64,000 nucleotides of DNA from Erigeron canadensis. Lineage: Eukaryota > Streptophyta > Magnoliopsida > Asterales > Asteraceae. Where the stretch lies: assembly GCF_010389155.1 (NCBI RefSeq), contig NC_057764.1, positions 9,920,001 through 9,984,000 on the forward strand, given 5' to 3'. This document shows positions 12,061-21,596 of this stretch, piece by piece; within the stretch, counting starts at the first letter, position 1; each line of letters starts with the position of its first letter. The translations under genes and the position numbers were made by a program. The notes beneath the pieces were generated by a model. The model did no database searches. It saw nothing but the letters and a program-made list of their open reading frames with translations, and was not told the DNA's origin.

Positions 12061-12540
12061 TGTGTTTCAGCACGTTCCCGGATCGATTAACACGAGATCT
12101 AACAATCATAGATGTGCGGAATCCGTCTATGATATTAATCATATGATTACAAGATGAATCCGTATGAACAACATCTACAATGATTACGGATTACAATCAT
12201 TGAGACGAATCGTGATAGTTTGGGCGGTATCTCGAGGTATAGATCTCTACCTCGAGAACCTAGTGAATGACTCTATGTTGCAACTAAATCATCAACCTAA
12301 ATTCGTGACCTAAGACTTATATTTATAGGCTGTACAAACAGACTGGGCTGTCAAATTCGTACAAACGGGCTGGGCCTTACTAACTTAATAGTTCTTACGA
12401 ACTTAATCTTCGTAAGGCATATATGTACGAAGTTAATAGTTCTTACGAACTTAAACTTCGTAAGCATAATTGTACGAATTTCTCAGCCTTTTAGAATTAT
12501 TGCATCGGACAACAAATTGTGCACTTTATCTGCTCTAACA
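12061..12540 (-). repeat. E 5' LTR
   Basis: Minus strand begins TGTTAGAGCAGATAAAG at 12540 and ends CACA at 12061. It has a TATA box (12320-12327), paired ACGAAGTT/AAGTTCGT motifs (12400-12475) and GATTCCGCAC near U5 (about 12112-12121). 480 bp against 642 bp for the 3' LTR, with only motif-level similarity. It joins integrase sequence with no primer-binding site between. Confidence 0.72.
12320..12327 (-). promoter_or_regulatory. E 5' LTR TATA box
   Basis: TATAAATA on the minus strand, about 215 bp into the LTR; likely core of the element promoter. Confidence 0.45.
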
Positions 12541-12545
12541 CATCA
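12541..12545. repeat. Right target-site duplication of E (CATCA)
   Basis: Second copy of the 5-bp duplication; see 2681-2685. Confidence 0.85.
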
Positions 12546-13535
12546 AATCATCACTATCAGTTTCATCACAATCTGAAGAGATATTATTCATGGCTCCAGA
12601 ATCCATTAATTTAGACATCATCTTCTTCATAGAAAATACATTCTCAGAAGACATTAATGCTGCACAGGGTGGTTCAGTATGACTAACCACAGGGGAACTA
12701 GTGGAAGCATGATTAATAGCATCTTTTTCTGCCTCAATTCTCTGGGCTTGATTCTCTTCAGTGAATCTGAAGGCTCCATACAATGTTGACAAAGTATGGG
12801 AATGCAAGGTTTTACCTTGTCTCAAGACCACGATCATGTGAGACCATTTAGATGGAAGAATATCACAAATATTTTCAAGAAGTATGTCCTTGTCTTTTTC
12901 TACTCCAAGCCCTCTCAACTGGTTTATGATACTCATAAATTTGGTGTAAGTACAAGTTAATGATTCATTGGGCAGAGCAAAAAATGACTCGTACTTCTTA
13001 TTCAAAGACACTTTCCTGGTAACAATAGTGTCATCACCACCTTCATACTGGTTTACTAGTTCATCCCACATGCTTTTAGCACTAGGATAAAGAACTAGTG
13101 TGGGAATAAGAGATTCAGGAACGACCCGAGGATCATATTTTTTAAAATACTATCTATATTAACAAGTCTTTTATCCTCTTCAGACCAGTGTTCCTCTCTC
13201 TTTTTCCTTCCAGATCTTGCTCCAAGAGGATCAAGAAGTGGATTGAGAGAACTTCTAGGAATATAAGGTCCTTCATTTAAAGTTTTTATCATGTTCCTCT
13301 CAATTCTAGTAATATGTAATATCATCCTTGCTTTCCACGTGCCAAATTCATCACCATTCCCACTGAATTTGGGAGCAGGAGTGTTTGATTAGTGCACATG
13401 CACGTGTGGAAAAGCAGGAATATGAGGTGGTGGTGGAGGATTATTGTTAACATGGTCAGTAGTCTGTTCAGTTTCTTAAATGGGGGGAGGTCCTATATTT
13501 AAAGGGTTTCCTTGTGTATTCTCTGGGTTGGCCAT
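12546..13535 (-). pseudogene. X1 gag N-terminal half
   Basis: Start ATG at 13535 (MANPENTQGN), 32 bp after the primer site. The proline-rich N-terminus has in-frame stops (about 13478 and 13392). The UBN2/Retrotran_gag region follows (FGTWKARM, then AEEHW-like EEHWSEEDKRL). A frameshift near 13130 leads into MWDELVNQYEGGDD, the LRQGKTLHSHTL motif and the acidic DCDETDSDDLM end, where E interrupts. The family role is the capsid. The copy is broken by stops, a frameshift and the insertion. Confidence 0.88.
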
Positions 13536-13566
13536 CAAGAAAATACAGATCTGGGCAAGTATATTA

Positions 13567-13585
13567 GCCTTCTGCTTTGATACCA
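13567..13585 (-). promoter_or_regulatory. X1 primer-binding site
   Basis: Minus strand TGGTATCAAAGCAGAAGGC, two bases after the LTR end. It matches the initiator tRNA-Met type site (TGGTATCAGAGC) with one change. Confidence 0.8.
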
Positions 13586-13587
13586 AT

Positions 13588-14515
13588 TGTGAAGTCCCTC
13601 ACTCGATGGTTTAACCCACAAGTGTAGAATACAAGAAGTCAAGTAAGCACTAAATTGGACTAGTATTACAATAAATATAAATGCAAGAATATATATAAAG
13701 TAATACGTACTTAAGCAATATAGAGATAAGCTAGTAAAGTAAATAGTGAGACACAATGTAATTTTCAAGTGTATTTTATTTATTAATGTTAAATAAAATA
13801 CAAGGTTGATGCGGAACTAAGATATCACAAAGTAAGTATCTAAACAACCTTATGAATTACAAGTGATCTAATATTTGCTAAATAAACTCTTTTGATCGAA
13901 ATACTTAAAGTTGTGAAATATAACTGTTTAGATCGAGAGTATTTGAGCAAAGGCACCAAATTGCAAAAGTGTAATTTGGACGAGGGAAGTGACTTGGTAT
14001 TTATAGGCAAAAAGAATAAATATAATATTCTTTTTATCGTACAAATAGGGTTACATGCATTTAAGGAAATTACATTAATTCTTTAAATACATTGATTAAA
14101 GTACAAGAATAAGGTCACTTGATAGTGACTTGTCTTCTAATTATCCAACCACCTTTACATGCGTGTAAGGCTTTTAACAAAGGACAAATAGATTGTCCGG
14201 TTAAATGCATGTAAAAGCATAAAGTCAATTCCTCGTAATCAGTATTCAGACTTGTAAGGTCTAGAACACTATCAAGGACTCCAATCAGGAGATCTGGTAA
14301 GTCAGCCAGTGAGCTCCGCTATTTGTCAGACTTCTTTCTTTCGGACTTCCGTCTTCGACTTCAGTGAGAATGTTCTTTAGTGGAAAGATCTTGACTGGAG
14401 TGAAGTCTAGTGAACAAATCTGGTGGAATCCAATAGTCACGCCTGGAGGGCTCCAAATCTTCAGAGGGCTCCAATAGTCACGCCTGGAGCGAGTCCAGTA
14501 AATCTGGACCTAACA
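13588..14515 (-). repeat. X1 5' LTR
   Basis: Minus strand begins TGTTAGGTCCAG (14515) and ends GGGACTTCACA (13588); 928 bp. TATA box TATAAATA at 13998-14005. Same family as the LTRs at 14637 and 62402. Confidence 0.82.
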
Positions 14516-14636
14516 AGGTCGTATTTTCATTTTTCTAAAAATAAAAAAAATCCAAAAATATTTTCTTTTTCATTTTTAGTTTAAGTAGTTTAATTTAGTT
14601 TTTCATTTTTAGCTTTATATTGCTGCGTTGAACTTC
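14516..14636. other. Spacer between head-to-head LTRs
   Basis: 121 bp of T-rich sequence between the 5' LTRs of X1 (minus) and X2 (plus). No feature seen. Confidence 0.5.
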
Positions 14637-15448
14637 TGTTAGGTCCAGTTTCGACTGAAACTGACCAGTCTCCAGTTGCATTTGGAGATCAGAAGATTTG
14701 TCCAGAAATATATTGAAGTCCAGTTGCGATGTACAGTTAATGCAACTGAAGATTTCTTCTGGTTGAGATCTGATCAGAACTAAAGACATTTCAGTTGGAG
14801 TTGAAGACAACAAGTGGAAGATAGAGAATGACAATGGCAGCGAAGCCCAGTTGACATTTTATTCAGATAGAAACTGGAGAGCATCAGTTTAAAGCCTTTA
14901 CAATGCTTCACACTAATTACGATGAATACCTTTTTGCTTTATGCAGCTTTATACAAGACAATATCATTTGTCTATGATTAAAGTGAAAAAGTGCATAAAG
15001 CAGGTTGGATAAAGTAACATCACTTACATTATCAAGCATTTCAAAGGAATTCAACCAGTTTCCTTAAATTGAGGAAAGTTGGAATCCCAATACCAACTTG
15101 GTTTATAAATTGAGGTCTTTGCACAACAAGAATATAACTCTGCATATTCAGACTTTTGCAATATTCTTGGTGAACTTGTGTAGTATTCTCTCAATCGTAA
15201 AAAGGAACACATCACAATAAATAAAATACATTTGAAAATTATAACTTGGTCTCACCATATTTACTTTATTGTGTTTACTTATTGTATTGTCATTTACTTA
15301 TTGTCACCATTTAAGTGATCTAACCAAGGACTTGGTATACATTCATTGTAACTGGTCGTCTCCAGTTCAGTGTTTATATTGCAAAGAAATCTCACAATTG
15401 ACATAGAGGTGTCTTCAGTTTGTACCATCTATTGAATTGGGACTAATA
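14637..15448 (+). repeat. X2 5' LTR
   Basis: Begins TGTTAGGTCCAG, TATA-like TATAAAT at 15104-15110, ends near GGGACTA just before the primer site. The last bases have drifted from the expected CA end. It is the mirror neighbour of the X1 LTR of the same family. Confidence 0.78.
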
Positions 15449-15450
15449 AG

Positions 15451-15464
15451 TGGTATCAGAGTAG
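15451..15464 (+). promoter_or_regulatory. X2 primer-binding site
   Basis: TGGTATCAGAGTAG, initiator tRNA-Met type, directly after the LTR. Confidence 0.8.
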
Positions 15465-15959
15465 AAAGCTAATATAATTGCCTAGATCTGTTAGGATGTC
15501 TACTACTGAAGGTGAGAATGGTTCTGGTCATGATGAAAACACTAATGTTAACAATACTGTACCTAATCAAAATGCTAATCCAACTGTTAATATCAACCCT
15601 CCTCCTCCACCTCCTCTAAATGCCCCTAACCATGTCCATGTCCACTACTCAAATACTCCTGTTCCCAAATTTGATGGGAATGGTGAAACATTTGGGACAT
15701 GGAAGGCCAGAATGCTACTGCATTTTGGTGGGATAGAGTGGTATATGCTAAAAATCCTTAAGGATGGACCTTATATACCCATGTCTCTTGGGGTAAGTCA
15801 TTTTCTTGATCCAACTGGAAGAAGTGGCTCTAGAGAAAAGCATGAAGACCACTGGTCTGATGCGGATCACAGACTGGTAGACTTGGATACCAGACTGAAA
15901 AACATGATCCTGGCTGTTGTCCCTAAAGAATTAATTCCAAAACTTGTGTTGTTCCCAGT

Positions 15960-16030
15960 GCCACGGCTAGCTCAATTGGTAGAGCATTGGGCTTTTAACC
16001 TAATGGTTGCAGGTTCAAGTCCTGCTATGT
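15960..16030 (+). tRNA. tRNA-Lys(UUU)-like relic embedded in X2 gag
   Basis: The D-arm/A-box (TAGCTCAATTGGTAGAGCA), an anticodon arm with loop CTTTTAA (anticodon TTT at 15994-15996; 5-bp stem TTGGG/CCTAA with one G-T pair) and the T-arm/B-box (GGTTCAAGTCC) are all in order. The anticodon and T arms look like plant mitochondrial trnK(UUU) as I remember it. The acceptor stem does not pair, so it is not a working tRNA gene. The same position in X3 gag (about 60950) lacks the insert. Translated, it gives the well-known tRNA artefact LVEH...VAGSSPA. Confidence 0.75.
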
Positions 16031-17372
16031 GGGATAAATTAACCATTCAATTTGAAGGAGGTGATGACACATTAGTCACTAGAAAGGTTGCTTTAAACAA
16101 GAAGTATAAATATTTCTTTGCTTTGCCCAATGAGAGTTTAACTAGTACTTACACCTGATTTACTAGCCTCATCAATCAGTTAAGAGGTTTGGGTATTGAG
16201 AAGGACAATGACATTCTTCTTAAGAAATTATGTGATATTCTTCCATGTAAATGGAAAAAAATAATCTTGTCTTAAGACAAGGTAAAACCCTGCACAGTCA
16301 CACTCTTGCATCCCTCTATAGAGCTTTTAGATTCACTGAGGATAACAATGCAACAAGACTTGTGGCTGAGCAGGATGCCATGAACCATGCCCAGGGATCC
16401 AAGGTGGCCAGTTTTACTGGACAACCTTGTGCTGCTTTAATATCTGCTGAGAATGTCCAGTTACATTTTATGAAGGAGATGTTAAGCAATTTGCTACACT
16501 CTGGTTTGACCACTGAGATCAGTATTGGTTGTGATGAAACTGACGATGATAATCTGGTAGCCATAATGGCTAAAACCTTTAATAGGTTCAAGCATAAATC
16601 TAATAGATTTAATGGTTCCAACAATGCTTCCAGCTCCAACTCTCTGGACAAAGCCAATCTTACATGCTATAAGTATGGTAAGAAAGGTCACTTTATGAAG
16701 GAATGCAAATCTAGTAAGATGAACAACCAAACTGGTCCCCCTGACCCAGTTTATAATGTGCCTGATGAGAAATACAAAGCTAAATACAAGAAACTTAAGG
16801 CACAAACTGCCCTCTTGTCACTTGAAAAGGAAAAGTAAAAGAACAAGTACGTGATGGCTAACACTGAAGGGAAGTGGGAACTCTCTGATGATTCATCTGA
16901 TGAATAGGAAGAGATTAGAGACATGTTTTTCATGGCACTAGAAGATCAACAGCAACATCTGGTGAAGGATGATGTAATTGCAGGAAGATGGGTGGACATC
17001 ATTTTAAAAAAGGTATGTGATTATGACAATCAAAATGACCCAGAACTAAAACTGGACATTGCAGAATCACTAAATGGTGATTTATTGTTTGTTGAATAGA
17101 AATGACTGTGAAAGATATCTTGAAACAGTTCTAACTGAATTAAATAATTTGATACCTCAGTTGAATGATTTACAAAGCATCCAGTTGGCTCTTAAGGAGT
17201 CAGTTTTGAAAAATGAGGTTCTTGAACTTGAAAACCAAAAATTAAAATCTGATTTGCAAAAGGAACAAATGCTTATCAAGTCATGGGTAAAGCCATCTGG
17301 AAAGAATTATTATGCATTTTCTAGAACTATTGATTCCCAAAAAATGCATGGACATCTGGAGATGTACAAATG

Positions 17373-17377
17373 CCTGC
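17373..17377. repeat. Left target-site duplication of solo LTR (CCTGC)
   Basis: CCTGC here and at 27812-27816 flank the insertion in X2 gag. Confidence 0.82.
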
Positions 17378-18689
17378 TGTAACACCCCACCGTTGGCGGA
17401 AACATGAGGTGTCATGAAAAGTACAGCACGACATGGAATTACATAGATACTGCTAAATGAAATAGAATATAATAAATATATTCTCACAAACATGAGTTCA
17501 AATCATAACAGTGCTAAATAGCTTATTACAACCATGTCTATAAAGAAAATAATCCAAGGCATGTAGCCTTAAAGTCTGAAAATAAATAAAGAGCACTAAT
17601 CTCTGAAGTCCAGCCTAGCACATCAGTCTTTATCCCTGATTAACCTGTGCACCTGAAAAGTATACTAAAACGTGTCAATACAAAGGTTGGTGAGTTCGTA
17701 GGTTTTAGTCAAAAAGTCTAGTCAAGAAATAAGTCTTTTGTCGATTCTTTTAAGTACAAAAATAAGTATTTGTTCAATATATAATGAGCAGAGTTACGCC
17801 ATATAAGTCAAAGTACACAAGTCTCATGTCCAAGTCTCAAAGTCCAAGGTACTCAATGTACCCGAAGTACTTGAAGTCTCAATGTCTCAAAGTCTGGCCT
17901 TACGGTACCTGCCTTAGTCGATAGTCTCAAAGTCTCAAGTCTCCATATAAAGCACGTCATCCAGCACAACAACAAACACATAATCACACACAAACAACAA
18001 GACAGAAGCACGTCAAATGGCATAAGTAACTCTATACGCACAGGCTCAATATCGAACATAAACAGAAATCGACAAACTGTTTAAAAGAACAGCTATACTT
18101 TTCACCCCACAAACTTATAAAAAGAGGGGCTACGAAACTCACCTGAAAGCAGCACAAGCACAATTATCCTAGATGAACGAACAAGAACACGAACAGTAAG
18201 ATATACTCGAAATAAGCTCACTATCTGCTCAACGGTCCTACATTGCCCACAAGTCACCCAATAAGTACTTACTTAATTGTACACGTCCATGTCCTATACT
18301 AGTGTCTTAAGAAATGCCATTATGTCTCGTCATATGTCATAATATATATATAATAGTCTTTTTATCCTTATAAATTGTCCAAATGAAATGATTCTTTAAA
18401 TAATGTCGCATTTTGATTTTATATCAAGTCATGTCCTCGTATGGAAATTTTCTATGGAATATGTTAAGTCCGAATAGTCGTTAATTATTATTAGACAATG
18501 GATAATTTATATAGTATTTTCTATGTCCCCATTTCAAATTATTTGTATATGTATATATATATGACCATAATAAAATTAAATATATATATATATACGTCCA
18601 TATTAATTTATTCTAGTTTTGACCCAAAAGTCCAATTACCACAACTCTAATTTTGACTTTCCAAACACCTTAACCAATTTTTTTTACCA

Positions 18690-18698
18690 CTTATTTAA
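18690..18698. repeat. Left 9-bp target-site duplication of the MULE (CTTATTTAA)
   Basis: CTTATTTAA here and at 26276-26284. Nine bases is the hallmark size for Mutator-like elements. Removing the element restores Gypsy LTR sequence. Confidence 0.85.
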
Positions 18699-18911
18699 CA
18701 GGCCACATACCCCGACCACGGAATATTCTGTAACCCGACCACCCCTCTTTAGGAGCGACAGTCGCTCCTAAAGGGTAGACCCATTAATTGCTCGCGGATA
18801 CCTATGCATATACCGCTGACCCGCTGACCCGTCAACCCCCTCTTAGGAGCGACGGTCGCTCCTAAAGGGGTGCATTAAACCCCTCTTTAGGAGCGACGGT
18901 CGCTCCTAAAG
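18699..18911 (+). repeat. MULE left terminal region with three palindromes
   Basis: Begins CAGGCCACATACCCC. TTTAGGAGCGAC meets its own complement across one base at 18747-18773, 18843-18865 and 18885-18911. Such repeated subterminal palindromes are likely transposase-binding sites (inference). Confidence 0.72.
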
Positions 18912-19029
18912 GGTGCCTCGAATAAATAAAAACCGATCGATCCCCCCTTCTTCTTCATCAGTTTCTCCATACTCCTACTCCATATTTTCCGACCCCGCTT
19001 TTCTCTTCTCCTTTCCAACCGATCCAACC

Positions 19030-19215
19030 CCTCTCTCCCCCATATTTCCGGCCAAGATATTCCGGTGAGGCTTTAGGAGCGACCCGTCGTTACCTCTTTC
19101 GTAAACCCCAACCGATCCAACCCCCCTCTCCCATATTTTCCGGCCAAGGTATTCCGGTGAGGCTTTAGGAGCGACCCACTTTTTTAGTGAGGCTTTAGGA
19201 GCGACCCGTCGTTAT
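19030..19215 (+). repeat. Degenerate tandem repeat with GGCTTTAGGAGCGACCC
   Basis: Two to three copies of an approximately 105-bp unit (CCAACC...TATTCCGGTGAGGCTTTAGGAGCGACCC), each ending in a half-copy of the terminal palindrome. Lies in the presumed 5' region of the plus-strand gene. Confidence 0.6.
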
Positions 19216-19364
19216 CCCTTTCCGAACGTCGAAGTAAGTTTTAATTTTTTTTTTTATTTTGTATCTATTAATTTGCTATATAGTATATGTATTAGTTTGA
19301 TGTTATTCTTGTTATGCATAAATGTATTAGGATCGATCTTATATGCCCATAGATTTAACGTATT

Positions 19365-19425
19365 GTTGTTGTTGTGTTGTTGTTGTTGTTCTTGTTGTTG
19401 TTCTTGTTGTTGTTGTTGTTTTTGT
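19365..19425 (+). repeat. GTT microsatellite
   Basis: Imperfect (GTT)n run. It explains the cysteine-rich short ORF read through it. Confidence 0.9.
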
Positions 19426-19729
19426 TATGTAAAAATGTTTGTAAAAAAGTGTAAATAATATAAAATGTAAAAAAAGTGTATTACATAGTATATAAAAAAT
19501 ATATTTAAAAAAAAGTTTATAAAAGTTTGTACTAGAAAATGTTTGTATTAGAAAATATACAAATGTATAAATAAAAAAGGTATTAAAACATAAGTATAAA
19601 AAGATATTAAAACATATATTGAAAAAGTAGTAGTACAAAAGACATATAAAAAATTAAGTTAAAAAAGTTGTTAAAAAGTTGATATAAAAAGTATATAATA
19701 CGTGTATTATTTATGTAGATATAAGAAAA

Positions 19730-21296
19730 ATGCTAGGAGCTCACGGCGGCGACGGCGATGGGAGGGATCCGCACCGATCGTGGTGGAAGAAAATATCAGG
19801 CTGCAAAAACAGCGGTAAGAAAATTGACTTTACATTAAATTTAGTTATGCATTGAAATAATTTTATTCTTATCGTTTAAAGTAACTTATTTATGTTATTG
19901 TTACTTATTGGTTTTGTAGGCTCGAAGAAAACACCACCACCACCAATAGGGGCAGCCAAAAATCTAAAACTTGAGGCTGCCTTGAAGAAAAATGGAGGCC
20001 CGTTACCCATGTACTTCGACTACAAATCAAAGACCTTTCAGTCGATCGGGGACTACGGGGCTATGTACAAATCTTTGTTAGGCTCGTTGATCGGAGATGT
20101 CCCCCAGTACTACGAGTCATGGGACGATGTGCCTGAGTCTATGAGGGACCATATCTTGGAGGAAGTACAGGTTAGAATATGTTTCTTTTTATATTTTTTA
20201 CTTAATATGTTTTTCAATGATAACCCTGAAAATGCTAACTTGTATTTGTAAACAACGTAGCGCTATTTTGCGATGGACCAGTACTTAGAGCTTGATGAGG
20301 ACGACCCCACCCGGAAGGCAGCAAAACTGGCTTTCCGTGCTGATGCAGCTAGCATATATAGGCAGAGAAAGTCAAAATTCAAATCTCAGCATTTTACAGC
20401 ACGGGGGGGTGTAGGCTCAGCAGATACTCTGCAGACAGCACCGCCAACTGGTATGGACCCGGAAGAGTGGGGAAAACTATTGAGTTTCTATACGAGGGAT
20501 GACCGGGTGAAGCGGGCCGAGACAAACAAGACAAACCGGTCCAAACAGGCGGTGGGGACTCAGGGTCGGCGATCTATTTCTCTTGCCCACGATCGGGCGT
20601 TGGTACGTTTGGTTTTAACAAAAGTATACAATTGTTGTGTTTTTTAAATGCTAATTATTTGACTTGTTTGCAGGCCAAGCACCATAACGAAAAGAAGGAG
20701 GGGCCACCCCCCACGTGGGAGTCGACTTGGGCGGCAACCCACAGACTACAACCTCCGGAAGTTGCGGTATATACATAACTTTAAGTTAAATTACTTTTAA
20801 TTACTGCTCCATTTCTTAAACTTACCTTACTATTTATATGCAGTCCCGTCTGGAAGCTGTGCAGCAGAGACATTCACAGGATCCTGCACCGATACCTCCA
20901 ACGCAGTTGTTCCCGGAAGCGTTTGGATCGCGATCCGGACATCAGCGCGGACTAGGGAGGATTCTCAGGGGTTTCGGATCCCATGATTTCCCTGGTGAGT
21001 TGTCGCAACCACATTATGGACCTCCGGAAGGATCCTCCTCCGACCCGCATGCATCCTATTCTGGCCCCTCTGCATCCCAACCTTCCGGCTACCATGTTGA
21101 CTTGAACCACCCTGGTGATGACTATTTCGACCCCCGCCAGTTATGGGGTGGGAGATCGGCGCATTTTGGACCTCGATCAGGGGATTTTGGTAGCTTCTCG
21201 GATATGAGTGGATTTTTTAGTGGGACAGGCTCTGTATCCGGACCAGGTGTGGGTGATGATAATGCCGGTGAGGACGACGACGATTCCGATGATTAG
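19730..21296 (+). CDS. MULE second gene: En/Spm-type plant transposase-like protein (5 exons, 407 aa)
   Basis: Exons by GT-AG and phase: 19730-19814, 19920-20170, 20261-20602, 20674-20766, 20844-21296. The joined length is 1224 nt with no stop before TAG at 21294. The core resembles the Pfam plant transposase family found with En/Spm (CACTA) elements (Transposase_24, from memory): VPQYYESWDDVPE, a RYFAMDQYLEL block, then EEWGKLLSFY and RAETNKTNRSKQ followed by GRRSIS. The C-terminal 150 residues are disordered, rich in G/S/P/H, with an acidic DDDDSDD end. It is convergent with the transposase gene, the place of mudrB in MuDR, but does not look like mudrB. Likely role: element DNA binding or transposition accessory (inference). 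Confidence 0.75.
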
Positions 21297-21596
21297 ACTT
21301 TTTTTGTTTGTATGAAATAGGGACATTTTTATAAATACAGTTTGTTATGTACATTTTTATTATTTGTGTTTGATATGGACTTTTTTATTATTTGTGTACT
21401 TTTTGTTTATAATGATGCTGGACTATCCGGTTTGCAAAAATTTAACACCCCAAATTTCGTAGTATTAATATATTATTATAAGAAATATACCAAGTAAAAA
21501 CATGATAAAGTTATGAAGTAACACCCCAAGTTTCCTTAATAAAAAAAAAAGGAAAAAAAACGGGTAAAACAAAAAACAAATAACTTTATTACAATC
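21297..21596. terminator. Convergent 3' region between the two MULE genes
   Basis: 300 bp of AT-rich sequence containing the 3' ends of both genes. It has T-rich and A-rich runs (for example 21541-21558) that could hold the polyadenylation signals of both strands. Two AACACCCCAA motifs (21444, 21521) are repeated. No other feature is visible. Confidence 0.45.

Larger units (their letters stand above)
2686..12540 (-). mobile_element. Ty1/Copia element E with downstream accessory ORFs
   Basis: 9855 bp, TG...CA termini, flanked by CATCA. On the minus strand: 5' LTR 12540-12061; a sharp join to the middle of integrase (primer site, gag, protease and the integrase N-half are missing); reverse transcriptase and RNase H to 9607; non-coding 9606-6427; accessory ORF 6426-4639; second accessory segment 4479-3378; polypurine tract; 3' LTR 3327-2686. 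The pol-accessory-3' LTR order resembles Sirevirus-type Copia elements with an extra ORF. Missing gag and primer site make it non-autonomous. The two LTRs are unusually different from each other. Confidence 0.85.
333..14515 (-). mobile_element. Ty1/Copia retrotransposon X1 (nested, degenerate)
   Basis: Read on the minus strand: 5' LTR 14515-13588, primer site 13585-13567, gag from 13535, interruption by element E (2686-12540 plus one CATCA duplication), gag continued from 2685, a linker, protease and integrase down to 333, where another LTR cuts it. Reverse transcriptase and the 3' LTR lie outside the window or are lost. Element order, CCHC zinc knuckle, GAG-pre-integrase domain and TGGTATCA primer site all identify a Copia element. 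Confidence 0.9.
15496..17377 (+). pseudogene. X2 gag
   Basis: Start ATG at 15496 (MSTTEGENG), 32 bp past the primer site. Proline-rich N-terminus, then FGTWKARMLLHFGG. A tRNA-derived insert adds about 19 residues at 15957-16024 without breaking the frame. A TGA follows at 16156-16158 (AGA in X3), then a frameshift near 16260, LRQGKTLHSHTL, and a zinc knuckle with its second Cys replaced (LTCYKYGKKGHFMKEC). Further stops lie at 16836, 16905 and 17097, and a coiled-coil tail (NDCERYLETVL...) ends where the solo LTR interrupts. Not functional. Confidence 0.88.

Noticed and set aside
15960..16030. A functional nuclear or organelle-derived tRNA-Lys gene
   Set aside because: Acceptor stem does not pair and the sequence is embedded in gag coding sequence; treated as a relic.
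19273..19458. Cysteine/leucine-rich small ORF
   Set aside because: Produced by the GTT microsatellite; not a peptide gene.
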